Source: Streptomyces violascens
Lineage (GTDB): Bacteria; Actinomycetota; Actinomycetes; Streptomycetales; Streptomycetaceae
DNA length: 64,000 bases
Direction of reading: 5' to 3'
Assembly (NCBI RefSeq): GCF_014649955.1
Contig: NZ_BMUA01000023.1
Coordinates: 62,001 to 126,000 of the forward strand
Below are positions 52,271 to 60,351 of this stretch, piece by piece. Position numbers and translations under genes: made by a program. The notes beneath the pieces are model-generated. The model saw nothing but the letters and a program-made list of their open reading frames with translations, was not told the origin of the DNA and did no database searches. How positions within the stretch are numbered: the first letter of the stretch is position 1; each line of letters starts with the position of its first letter.

Positions 52271-53158
52271 ATGCAGCCGCCGCAGCAAGCCACGCGACCG
52301 CGCTGGTGGACCGAACTCCCGCTGATCGCGATCGTGTACGCGGCCTACTCCCTGGGACGACTGATCGTACGGGGCGACGAGGCGCGGGCCGTCGAGCACG
52401 GCCTGTCCATCCTGCGCATCGAGAAGGCTCTCAGCCTCAATGCCGAGCACCCGCTGAACAGGCTGTTCACGCACACCCCGGCGATCGGCATACCCGCCGA
52501 CTTCATCTATGCCTCGCTGCACTACCTGGTCACGCCGGCCATCCTGATCTGGCTGTTCCGCCGCCGCCCCACCCAGTACCGGGCCGCCCGGGGCTGGCTG
52601 ATGACCTCCACCCTGCTCGGCCTGATCGGCTTCACGTTCCTGCCGACCTGCCCGCCCCGGCTGCTCCCGGCGGTGCAGGGCTTCACCGACACGATGGCCC
52701 AGTACGGCTCGTACGGCTGGTGGGGCGGCGAGGCGAGCGCGCCCCGGGGGCTGGGCGGCATGACCAACCAGTTCGCCGCGATGCCGAGCCTGCACGTGGG
52801 GTGGGCGCTGTGGTGCGGGGTGATGCTGTGGAAGTTCGGCGGCAGCCGAATAACGAAGACCGCCGCCGTCGCATACCCGCTGACCATTACGTTCGTGGTG
52901 ATGGGCACGGCCAACCACTATCTGCTCGACGCCGTCGCGGGCGTCGCCGTGATGGGCCTCGGCCTGTGGCTCTCCAGGCCCGTACTGCGCCTCGCGGAGC
53001 GCGTACGAACCCGCTTCGCGCCCGCCTCTTCCGCCACGGGCGCCTCGATTGTCAGTGCCGGATGCGAGACTTCCGTGGGTGAGCGAATCCCTGGGCAGCG
53101 GACGTCCTCCGACACCCCCGCAGAAGCCGGCGACAGCACTCCGTCGAAGGCTCGCTGA
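52271..53158 (+). CDS. PAP2-superfamily membrane phosphatase/phosphotransferase
   Basis: A 295-residue protein from ATG 52271 with GGAGGAA upstream. Five to six membrane helices; the acid phosphatase motifs are MPSLHVGWAL (about 176) and GTANHYLLDAVAG (about 217), the inositol-phosphoceramide-synthase-like branch. Probably acts on a lipid phosphate. Its last 80 bases overlap the next gene's start in another frame. Confidence 0.8.
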   Translation: MQPPQQATRPRWWTELPLIAIVYAAYSLGRLIVRGDEARAVEHGLSILRIEKALSLNAEHPLNRLFTHTPAIGIPADFIYASLHYLVTPAILIWLFRRRPTQYRAARGWLMTSTLLGLIGFTFLPTCPPRLLPAVQGFTDTMAQYGSYGWWGGEASAPRGLGGMTNQFAAMPSLHVGWALWCGVMLWKFGGSRITKTAAVAYPLTITFVVMGTANHYLLDAVAGVAVMGLGLWLSRPVLRLAERVRTRFAPASSATGASIVSAGCETSVGERIPGQRTSSDTPAEAGDSTPSKAR

Positions 53159-54227
53159 GCTGCGCGGCCCGGCCACCGTGGCCCGGCCGCTGGACGCACG
53201 GGCGCTCGCGGCCCTCGCCGCGAACCCGGGCTGCCGCAGACGCGCGCTCCTGGACGGCGCCGGGGTGGACAAGGGCGCGCTCGCCGAGGCGATCGGCTCG
53301 CCGTCGGCCGCGTTCGGCCAGTCCCAGTTCGCGTTCATGCGCGGCAACGCCTTCGAGGCGAAGGTGAAGGGCGACGGCGGCACCGAGCTGCTCCGCCTGC
53401 TGCACGAGCGGATGGGCGCGGGCTCCGAGCCTCCCGGCGACGCCACGGCTCCCGATCTCGCGGCGGCCGGCCCCGAGGGCCGCGCGGCCCGCACCGCGCT
53501 CGCCCTGCGCGAGGCCACCGCGGCCGGCTCCTGGGCGCTGCTCGACCACCCGATGCTGGCCCTGGAAGTAGCGGGCTCCCCCGCCTACCTGGAGCCGGAC
53601 GCGGTGGTGGTGCACCCCGACGGCCGCTGGACGGTCGTCGAGATCAAGTCCTTCCCCATGATCGACGCGGCCGCCGACCCGTCGAAGGTGGGCGCAGCCG
53701 CCCGCCAGTCCGCGGTGTACGTGCTCGCCCTGGAGCGGGTCGCCTCGCTCACCGACGGCGCCTCGGTGGACCATTCGGTGCTGCTCGTCTGCCCCAAGGA
53801 CTTCTCGAACCTGCCGACCGCCTCGGTCATCGACGTACGCAAGCAATTGTCCGTCACCCGGCGGCAGTTGACGCGCCTGGCCCGGATCGAGGACATCGCG
53901 GACGGCCTGCCGCCCGGCATCACCTTCGACCTCGACGGCCAGTCCGGCGAGTCCCTGGCCTCGGCCGTCGAGGCGGTTCCCGCGGTGTACGCGCCGGAGT
54001 GCCTGGCCGCCTGCGAGCTGGCCTTCCACTGCCGGGGCCGGGCCCGCGAGGAGGGTGCGGTGACCGCGCTCGGCCGTGCGATGCGGGGTGAGCTCGGCGG
54101 GCTGACGACGATCGGCGAGGTCCTCGCGGCCGCGCGCGGCGAGTCGGGCGACCCCGCCGATCCGACGGTGGCCGCGGTGCGCCGCGCGGCCGCCCTGCGC
54201 GCGGAGGCGGGCGTCCCGTGTCGCTGA
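53079..54227 (+). CDS. RecB/Cas4-like PD-(D/E)XK nuclease with iron-sulfur Cys set
   Basis: A 382-residue protein from GTG 53079 (weak ribosome-binding site; it overlaps the PAP2 gene end by 80 bases). RGNAFEAKV near residue 88 is the Glu motif of the fold. Asp174 (LEPDAVVVHPDG) with Glu188 and Lys190 (VVEIKSF) form the catalytic D...ExK. Cys308, Cys312 and Cys318 (ECLAACELAFHCRG), with Cys52 upstream, match the four-Cys 4Fe-4S staple of Cas4, AddB and Dna2 nucleases. A structure-specific DNA nuclease is expected. It is the first gene of a module with an overlapping unknown gene and a helicase. Confidence 0.75.
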   Translation: MSESLGSGRPPTPPQKPATALRRRLAELRGPATVARPLDARALAALAANPGCRRRALLDGAGVDKGALAEAIGSPSAAFGQSQFAFMRGNAFEAKVKGDGGTELLRLLHERMGAGSEPPGDATAPDLAAAGPEGRAARTALALREATAAGSWALLDHPMLALEVAGSPAYLEPDAVVVHPDGRWTVVEIKSFPMIDAAADPSKVGAAARQSAVYVLALERVASLTDGASVDHSVLLVCPKDFSNLPTASVIDVRKQLSVTRRQLTRLARIEDIADGLPPGITFDLDGQSGESLASAVEAVPAVYAPECLAACELAFHCRGRAREEGAVTALGRAMRGELGGLTTIGEVLAAARGESGDPADPTVAAVRRAAALRAEAGVPCR

Positions 54228-55807
54228 TCTCCACCCTGGCCCGCCTGGAAGCCGTCGAGTCCGGCCGCGCGCAGCCGCTGACCACCGTCCGCCACCGCCA
54301 TCTGTCCGAGCGGCCCCTCGTCTTCGTGCCGCTCACCACGGCGGGCGAGGCGGGCGCCCCGCTCGGCGCGCTCGTCGGCAGCGACCGCGCGGCCCCGACG
54401 CTGCTCGTGGTGCCCCAGCCGCGCGACCGCGACCTGCGCTTCACGTTCCTGGCCGACCTCGCCGAGGCCGTACTGCCGTACCTGGACGCGTACGCCGACG
54501 ACGTCGAGCCGGCCGAGCGCTCCGAGACGGATCCGGAGACCGGCAAGAAGACCAAGGTCGAGGCCGAACTGTGCGCGGACGCGCCGCAGTTGATCGTGCC
54601 CGGCCGGGCCGGTATCGACTTCGTACGCCTCCTCGGCCGCTCGATGCGGTTCCGCCGCACCGCCGAGCAGGACCCGGACGCGCCCTATCCGGCGCCGCCC
54701 CGGGTCCCGCTGCTCGGCCGCTGGTTCACGCACTACGCCGAGCGCGCCCGCACACCCGGGGCCGCGCTGCTGCTCGCCGCGACCGACCTCCTGAACCGGC
54801 ACTGGGCGAGTGGCCAGTCCAGCCTGGAGGACCAGCACCTGGGCGCGCTGCTCGCCTGGATCGACCCGCCCGAGGGCGAGTCCGGCGCGGAGGCGGCGCT
54901 GCGGGCCGAGCTGGCGCGGGGCGCGGACGGCCAGTTGCTGTGCCCGCCGGCCGGTCCGGCCACCGACCCGGCGTTCGACAACCGCCTGCTCGCCCCGGCC
55001 GTGGAGCGCTACGACCGGGCCCGCCAGGCCTTGCAGACGGCCGAGGACGGGCTCGCGGCGGACGAACGGCTCGTCCAACTGACCATCGCGGAACGCGAGA
55101 TAAGGCGTTTGCTCGCGGCTCAGCTCATGCCCACCTGGACGGCCGTGTGGCGCGCTCTCGACCTGCTGCGGGAGCTCCCCGAGGGGGAGCGGGCCGCCGC
55201 GCGCTGGACGAGCGACCGCTGGTCGTTCACCGGCCACCGGGACCGCATCGCCGCGGGTGAGCCGCCCCAGCCGCGCCGCGACGACGCGGTGACGGCCGCC
55301 ACCAAGCTGCTGCGGCGCGAGCGCGCGCAGGCCGAGCTTGAGGCGGGCGAGGCGCTCGACGACCCGCTCGTGATGGCGGGCCGCAGGCTCGCGGGCGAGG
55401 CGTTCGCGGGCGAGGTCGTGGAGGTGACCCCGGCGTGGACGGAGTCCAAGCGCCCGAGCCCCCGCCCCCTCGTCACCCTGCGCACGGACGACGCTCCGCA
55501 CCTCGCCGAGGGCACGAAGGTCTACCGCACCCTGGACGGCAAGCCGCAGAAGGCCGAGTTCGTGACGTACGAACCGGAAGGCGCCCTCGTCCTGCGGATC
55601 CTGGACAAGATGGGGCGCGCCAAGGACCCGGCGCCCGGCTCCGTCCCCGACAAGGGCGACCGGATCTGCTGGACGCTGTTCGAGCACGAGCAGCGCGGCG
55701 CCCCCAAGCTGCCCGACCCCGAGGCAACGCCGTGGACCCATGGCGGCCCGCCCGGCTCCGGCACCGCCGAGCAGCCCGACCCGCTGACCCCCGAGGACCT
55801 TCTGTGA
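54218..55807 (+). CDS. Unknown protein between the nuclease and helicase genes
   Basis: A 529-residue soluble protein from GTG 54218, overlapping the nuclease gene by 10 bases and the helicase gene by four (GTGA). Helical, charged middle part (about 240-385) and a C-terminal beta-like segment (about 400-490: FAGEVVEVTP, LVTLRTDDAPHLAEGTKVY, LRILDKMGRA) reminiscent of the small beta-barrel of Dna2/Upf1-type helicases. No catalytic motif seen. The strict coupling says it works with its neighbours, perhaps as the structural subunit of a split nuclease-helicase. Confidence 0.6.
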   Translation: MSLISTLARLEAVESGRAQPLTTVRHRHLSERPLVFVPLTTAGEAGAPLGALVGSDRAAPTLLVVPQPRDRDLRFTFLADLAEAVLPYLDAYADDVEPAERSETDPETGKKTKVEAELCADAPQLIVPGRAGIDFVRLLGRSMRFRRTAEQDPDAPYPAPPRVPLLGRWFTHYAERARTPGAALLLAATDLLNRHWASGQSSLEDQHLGALLAWIDPPEGESGAEAALRAELARGADGQLLCPPAGPATDPAFDNRLLAPAVERYDRARQALQTAEDGLAADERLVQLTIAEREIRRLLAAQLMPTWTAVWRALDLLRELPEGERAAARWTSDRWSFTGHRDRIAAGEPPQPRRDDAVTAATKLLRRERAQAELEAGEALDDPLVMAGRRLAGEAFAGEVVEVTPAWTESKRPSPRPLVTLRTDDAPHLAEGTKVYRTLDGKPQKAEFVTYEPEGALVLRILDKMGRAKDPAPGSVPDKGDRICWTLFEHEQRGAPKLPDPEATPWTHGGPPGSGTAEQPDPLTPEDLL

Positions 55808-57144
55808 CCGCCTTCGATCCGGGCGCGGCCGCGGCCGGGGCCACCGACGCGATCCTCGCCGACACCCTGCACGGCGTCTCCCGCGGCGTCGTCGTCGACT
55901 CGCCTCCGGGCGCCGGCAAGTCCACGCTCGTCGTGCGCGCCGCGCTCGAACTGGCCGCCGCGGGGCGCCCGTTGATGGTGGTCGCCCAGACCAACTCGCA
56001 GGTCGACGACCTGGTGGTACGCCTCGCCGAGAAGGCCCCGGACCTGCCGGTCGGCCGCCTGCACAGCAACGACAGCGACCCGTACGACAAGGCCCTGGAC
56101 GACCTGGACAACGTACGGAAGTCGTCGAAGGCGGGCGATCTCGCGGGCCTGGACGTGGTGATCTCGACGGCCGCGAAGTGGGCGCACGTCAAGTCCACCG
56201 ACACGGGAGGGCCCTGGCGGCACGCGATCGTGGACGAGGCGTACCAGATGCGCTCCGACGCGCTGCTCGCGGTCGCTGGGCTCTTCGAGCGGGCGCTGTT
56301 CGTGGGCGATCCGGGGCAGCTCGACCCGTTCGCGATCGCCGACGCCGAGCAGTGGGCGGGGCTCTCGTACGACCCGTCGGCGAGCGCGGTCTCGACGCTG
56401 CTCGCGCACAACCCGGAGCTGCCCCAGCACCGGCTGCCCGTCTCCTGGCGGCTGCCGGCGTCGGCGGCGCCGCTGGTCTCGGACGCGTTCTATCCGTTCA
56501 CGCCGTTCCGCAGCGGCACGGATCACGGCGACCGGCGGCTCGCCTTCGGCGTCGCCTCGGACGGCTCGGCGCCGGACCGCGCCCTGGACGAGGCGGCCGA
56601 GTCGGGCTGGGCCCTGCTCGAACTGCCGGCCCGGCACACCCCGCGCACCGACCCGGAGGCGGTCCGCGCCGTCGCCCGGGTCGTACGCCGCCTCCTGGAC
56701 CGGGGCGGCGCGGCGACCAGCGAGCGCTCGCCGGAGCCGGTCCCGCTGACGGCGGCCCGGATCGCGGTCGGCACCGCGCACCGCGACCAGGCCGCCGCGG
56801 TCCGGGCGGCGCTCGCGGAGCTCGGCGTGACGGGGGTGGCCGTCGACACCGCGAACCGGCTCCAGGGCAGGGAGTTCGACGTGACGGTCGTCCTGCACCC
56901 GCTCTCGGGCCGCCCGGACGCGACGGCCTTCCACCTGGAGACGGGCCGCCTGTGCGTCCTTGCCTCCCGCCACCGGCATGCCTGCATCGTGGTGTGCCGC
57001 GCGGGCGTGACGGACCTCCTGGACGACCACCCGTCGACGGAACCGGTCCAGCTGGGAGTGACGGTGAAGTTTCCGGACGGCTGGGAGGCGAACCACGCGG
57101 TGCTGTCGCATCTCGCGGAACACCGGGTGGTTTGGCAGCCCTGA
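55804..57144 (+). CDS. SF1 DNA/RNA helicase (Dna2/Upf1-like)
   Basis: A 446-residue helicase from GTG 55804, overlapping the preceding stop. Motif I DSPPGAGKST (about 32-41), motif II IVDEAYQ (about 141-147, DEAxQ form), motif III FVGDPGQLDPF (about 167), motif V ANRLQGREFDV (about 349), motif VI ASRHRHA (about 389). It lacks the accessory domains usual between motifs of larger Upf1/Dna2 proteins, which the upstream protein might supply. With the Cas4-like nuclease it makes a plausible end-processing or defence-type complex. Confidence 0.85.
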   Translation: MTAFDPGAAAAGATDAILADTLHGVSRGVVVDSPPGAGKSTLVVRAALELAAAGRPLMVVAQTNSQVDDLVVRLAEKAPDLPVGRLHSNDSDPYDKALDDLDNVRKSSKAGDLAGLDVVISTAAKWAHVKSTDTGGPWRHAIVDEAYQMRSDALLAVAGLFERALFVGDPGQLDPFAIADAEQWAGLSYDPSASAVSTLLAHNPELPQHRLPVSWRLPASAAPLVSDAFYPFTPFRSGTDHGDRRLAFGVASDGSAPDRALDEAAESGWALLELPARHTPRTDPEAVRAVARVVRRLLDRGGAATSERSPEPVPLTAARIAVGTAHRDQAAAVRAALAELGVTGVAVDTANRLQGREFDVTVVLHPLSGRPDATAFHLETGRLCVLASRHRHACIVVCRAGVTDLLDDHPSTEPVQLGVTVKFPDGWEANHAVLSHLAEHRVVWQP

Positions 57145-57265
57145 GCCGGGGCGGCCCGCCCCCGGACGCGGCCCCGTGGACGCCCCCTTGCGTACGCGCG
57201 GGAGAATGGACGGTGGCCCGGGCGCCCGGACCCTGAGCGTCGACCTTGCCCCTGGGAGGACAGAC

Positions 57266-57613
57266 ATGCCGGAGCACGAGCGGAACGAGGAGCGGCAGCG
57301 GCTCAGGCCCGCGCCGCTGCTCTTCGAGCCTTCCGAGGCCACCGCCGACCCGGAGCACTTCTTCGACCTGGAGTCCATCGAGGACCCCCGGGCGCTCCTG
57401 ATGCGCTCGACCGAGCTGGCCCTCGCCTTCCGGGCGGCGGCGGACCGGGCGGTCGAGTTCCAGGCGATCGCGGCGGCCCAGCTCGCCGACCCGCGCCGCT
57501 TCGACCGGCTCACCCCCGCCGACGTGGCGGAACGGGCCCAGTGGACCGAGGACTACGCGAAGAAGATGATCGAGTTCGGCCGCGATCTGATGCGCGCGGG
57601 AGAGCTCCCCTAG
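57266..57613 (+). CDS. Small conserved helical protein after the helicase
   Basis: A 115-residue acidic, helical, soluble protein from ATG 57266 with GGGAGGA 6 bases upstream (LLMRSTELALAFRAAADRAV; RAQWTEDYAKKMIEFGRDL). It lies 121 bases after the helicase stop on the same strand, so membership in that module is uncertain. No family recognised. Confidence 0.6.
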   Translation: MPEHERNEERQRLRPAPLLFEPSEATADPEHFFDLESIEDPRALLMRSTELALAFRAAADRAVEFQAIAAAQLADPRRFDRLTPADVAERAQWTEDYAKKMIEFGRDLMRAGELP

Positions 57614-57749
57614 GGTCTGTCCGGCGGATCTGGTCGTCCGCAGTGCGGCTCAGCTCTTCGATGCTGGTGAGCGGGGGCCTGGTGCGTCCGCCCTAGGCCT
57701 CCCCGGCCACCTGCGCCCCACGCACCACCCCGCGCACCACTCCGGCCAC

Positions 57750-57774
57750 GCGCCCCGGGCATATGCCGGGGCGC
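57750..57774. terminator. Hairpin in the gap after 57613
   Basis: GCGCCCCGG (57750-57758) pairs with 57766-57774 around a 7-base loop. Likely transcript end for the preceding small gene, 136 bases after its stop. Confidence 0.45.
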
Positions 57775-57857
57775 AAGATACCCCCTCCCGCCCCGCCCTG
57801 TCCCGGTTTCCGACAACTCACCGAACCGGAACTTGTCCAGCCGGTAGACGTAGAGAC

Positions 57858-58580
57858 ATGAGCAGCGACAACGGCAGGGGCAGCGGCAGCGGCGTCCGGG
57901 AGACCAGGACGGGCGGCGGCCCGCTCACAGCGGTCGGCGGGCGCGGTGGCGCGGCCGGGGGCGAGGACGCGTACGACATCTTCCAGGCGCTGCGCGACGA
58001 GGACGGCCAGCAGGTCGGCGAGGTGACCGCGGCGGGCGCCGCCTGGCTGTCGTCGGCCGCCACCCATGCACGCAGCACCCTCTCCCTCTGGGAGGCCCGG
58101 CCGACCGCGCCCGGTGTGCTGCCCTGCGGCACGGTCTTCGACGTGGTGAACGTTCCCTCGATCTTCGGGCGCCGCATGCTCGACCGGCTGTGGGCCGAGG
58201 GGCCCGGCTCCGGGCCGGTCGCGATCCACCGCGGGCGCATGCTGCTCTTCGCCGCGCCCGGCACGGCGCAGCGGCTGCCCTCGCTCCTGGAGTGGGAGGA
58301 GTGGCACGGCGCCGGGGTCCCGGTCCCGCCGCTGCTGTGCCACGGCGCGGGCGACGCCGTCACCGTTCCGGCACTGGTCCGTCCGCCGCGCGAGAACGCG
58401 GGCGCGGCCCGCTGGCTGGTGGCCCCCGACACCCGCCGACCCTGGCTGCCGGGGCCCGACGTACTGCTGTGGGCCTGTGTCCGGGCGGCCAAGAACGAGC
58501 CCTCGGACCTTCCCCGGATATCGATTTTTCCTCGCGCCGATCAGGATGCTAATGTCTACGACGTCAGCAGGCGCCGCTAG
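57858..58580 (+). CDS. Primase/polymerase-like protein whose end overlaps tRNA-Lys
   Basis: A 240-residue protein from ATG 57858. CGTVFDVVNVPSIFGRRMLDRLW and GRMLLFAAPGTAQRL recall the N-terminal region of the Streptomyces bifunctional primase-polymerase family; the polymerase metal-binding residues are not evident. The last three codons and the TAG stop fall in tRNA-Lys (58571-58580). A related short protein is at 48610. Confidence 0.6.
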   Translation: MSSDNGRGSGSGVRETRTGGGPLTAVGGRGGAAGGEDAYDIFQALRDEDGQQVGEVTAAGAAWLSSAATHARSTLSLWEARPTAPGVLPCGTVFDVVNVPSIFGRRMLDRLWAEGPGSGPVAIHRGRMLLFAAPGTAQRLPSLLEWEEWHGAGVPVPPLLCHGAGDAVTVPALVRPPRENAGAARWLVAPDTRRPWLPGPDVLLWACVRAAKNEPSDLPRISIFPRADQDANVYDVSRRR

Positions 58581-58644
58581 CTCAGTTGGTTAGAGCAGCT
58601 GACTCTTAATCAGCGGGTCCGGGGTTCGAGTCCCTGGCGGCGCA
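58571..58644 (+). tRNA. tRNA-Lys (CTT anticodon)
   Basis: Acceptor GCGCCGC (58571-58577) pairs perfectly with GCGGCGC (58637-58643), discriminator A58644. Anticodon loop CTCTTAA reads CTT (codon AAG); D-arm TAGCTCAGTTGGTTAGAGC; T-loop GGTTCGAGTCC. CCA is not encoded. A TAATGT box (58551-58556) inside the upstream CDS may be its -10. Confidence 0.95.
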
Positions 58645-58651
58645 CAGACGG

Positions 58652-58683
58652 AAGAAGCCCCTCGCGGAAGCGGGGGGCTTCTT
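58652..58683 (+). terminator. Terminator hairpin after tRNA-Lys
   Basis: AAGAAGCCCC (58652-58661) pairs with 58674-58683, eight bases after the tRNA end, and ends in a short T-rich run. Confidence 0.75.
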
Positions 58684-58740
58684 CGTGTCCGCGATCTCGG
58701 CGTCCGCGGCGAGGACCGGCCGGTCCGCCGCCGGAACCGC

Positions 58741-60012
58741 TCAGTGCGAGATCTTGACCGTCCAGGCGCCCGATTTCGTCCGGCCCTCGGCCTCGATCTT
58801 CATGCCTTCTCCGGGCACCGTGAACGTCTCGCCGAGCGCCACCGGCGCGTCCGCGAGCGGCGGGTACACCGACCTCTCCCAGCACGCGTCCGTGCCCGGG
58901 TGGGCGTCGAGCACCTCGACCGGGCCGCCCCCCGACGCCGACCCGCTCTGGACCCGGTAGACGAGCAGCCCCTGTTTGCAGCTCGCCCGGTCCAGGCCCC
59001 CCGAGTCCCGTACCTCGATGACGATCGCCCGGTCCTCGGCGGTACGGGCCACGGCGAGGCGCTTGCCCGCCGCGCCCGCCTTCGCCGGGGAGGCGGAGAG
59101 CGGTTCCAGGGTGAGCCTGCTGGTGCCGTCACCCGTCACGCAGGCGACCTCCTGCCGGTCCAGCCAGCCGAGCTTCCACTTCTGCCAGCCGAACAGATCG
59201 GGCGCCGTCCCGAACTGACTGCCCATCACATCCCAGTCGCCGACATAGGTGTCCCAGTCGCCGTTCTTGCCGTCCTGGGGGCGGTGGTAGAGATCCGGCA
59301 GATCGAAGACGTGCCCGGTCTCGTGGGCCAGCACGTTGCGGTCCGGCGGGTGGTGCTCGAAGACGGTCACGACCCGGTTGATGTCCCGCCCGTCCGCGCG
59401 CACGGGCCGGTCGAAGTTGACGACTTTCGTGGCGTCCGAGTCGACCCCGGGCGCGTCCGGGTCGGCGACCAGATAGACGATGTCGTACTTCGAGAAGTCG
59501 GTGGTCGGATCGGCCGCGTGGATCGCGTCCCGCAGATAGCGGGTGCGCTGGTCCGGGTCCCAGTCGCGCTGTATGCGGTACGAGGTCGACGCGGCCGGCA
59601 TGCGCACCCAGTGCTGCTGCGGATCGGCGTTCAGCCGGAACTTGCCGTACGAGGCCTGGTCGAAGAAGCGGCTGGTGGCGGGGAAGTAGTCGGCGGCCAG
59701 GTCCTTGGGGGTAATGGCGGGCTTCGAGTCCGGGAAGGACAGGAAGATCATCACCGCGTTCAGGGTGCGAAGGGGTCGGGGGTAGGCGGCGTTCCAGGTG
59801 TCGAGGCCGAGCGAGTGGTGGGCCTTGGTCCGGGGCAGGGCGCAGGGCACCGAGGTGTTCGCCGCGACAGCGGGCCCCGACGCCAGCGAGATGGCGGCGA
59901 GCGCCGAGAGGGAGGTGAGCGCCGCCGCGGCACTGCGCAGCCGGACACGCTCCACTCCCCCGGGTGTCTGCTGACGCTGCACGTCGACCTCCGGGAGCGG
60001 GATGCGGGACAT
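58741..60012 (-). CDS. Secreted M6-like zinc metalloprotease
   Basis: A 423-residue protein from ATG 60012 (GGATGGG directly upstream; in-frame GTG 60021 possible). Signal peptide RSAAAALTSLSALAAISLASG. The zinc motif HETGHVFDLPDLYH near residue 227 has the HExxH-x-D pattern of the M6 immune-inhibitor-A family, followed by GDWDVMGSQFG with the Met-turn-like VMG. A C-terminal beta domain (about 320-423) with GDGTSRLTLEPLSA may bind substrate. It ends 58 bases past the tRNA-Lys terminator on the other strand. Confidence 0.82.
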   Translation of the reverse strand: MSRIPLPEVDVQRQQTPGGVERVRLRSAAAALTSLSALAAISLASGPAVAANTSVPCALPRTKAHHSLGLDTWNAAYPRPLRTLNAVMIFLSFPDSKPAITPKDLAADYFPATSRFFDQASYGKFRLNADPQQHWVRMPAASTSYRIQRDWDPDQRTRYLRDAIHAADPTTDFSKYDIVYLVADPDAPGVDSDATKVVNFDRPVRADGRDINRVVTVFEHHPPDRNVLAHETGHVFDLPDLYHRPQDGKNGDWDTYVGDWDVMGSQFGTAPDLFGWQKWKLGWLDRQEVACVTGDGTSRLTLEPLSASPAKAGAAGKRLAVARTAEDRAIVIEVRDSGGLDRASCKQGLLVYRVQSGSASGGGPVEVLDAHPGTDACWERSVYPPLADAPVALGETFTVPGEGMKIEAEGRTKSGAWTVKISH

Positions 60013-60351
60013 CCCATCCACTCTGTGCAGGTTTCTACGGATATGCCCTGTTCTGATGCCCCAGAAAGGTGAAGGGGCCGACACCCCGGTGACTTACGGA
60101 AAGTCACGACCGATCACCGAGGGCCCGAGCCCGGCCACACCCGCGCAGAAACGATCGGCCAACGATCGGTCCGGAACTCCTGGTGCCCTTGATCACGACG
60201 CCGAAGCTGGATCGCGCCGCGCGCCAGCCTCTATGATCGGCACACTTTCCTGCGTGGAACCGGCCTCCAAGGCTGTCGTCCACCCCGGCCGAAGAACCAG
60301 AGCACCTCCGTACTACCTCTGCACAACTCGATTGCACTGCGGGAGCCAGCG
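60013..60351. promoter_or_regulatory. Divergent promoter region of the protease and cdgA with two repeat features
   Basis: 339 bases with no gene. GTGACTT (60089-60095) and AAGTCAC (60101-60107) form a perfect dyad with a 5-base centre. AACGATCGG occurs at 60150-60158 and again at 60161-60169 (11-bp period). cdgA is a known target of BldD in S. coelicolor; neither feature fits the BldD box spacing exactly, so the regulator is open. Confidence 0.5.

Noticed and set aside
57613..57700. Insertion-sequence end after the small helical gene
   Set aside because: GGTCTGTCCGGCGGATC looks like ends of some Streptomyces insertion sequences, but no matching inverted end or transposase fragment is present.
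58571..58644. Integration site at tRNA-Lys
   Set aside because: No integrase, no duplicated tRNA 3' end, and core genes continue on both sides.
60089..60107. Exact BldD box upstream of cdgA
   Set aside because: The dyad arms are too far apart compared with the BldD consensus I know; kept only as an unassigned dyad.
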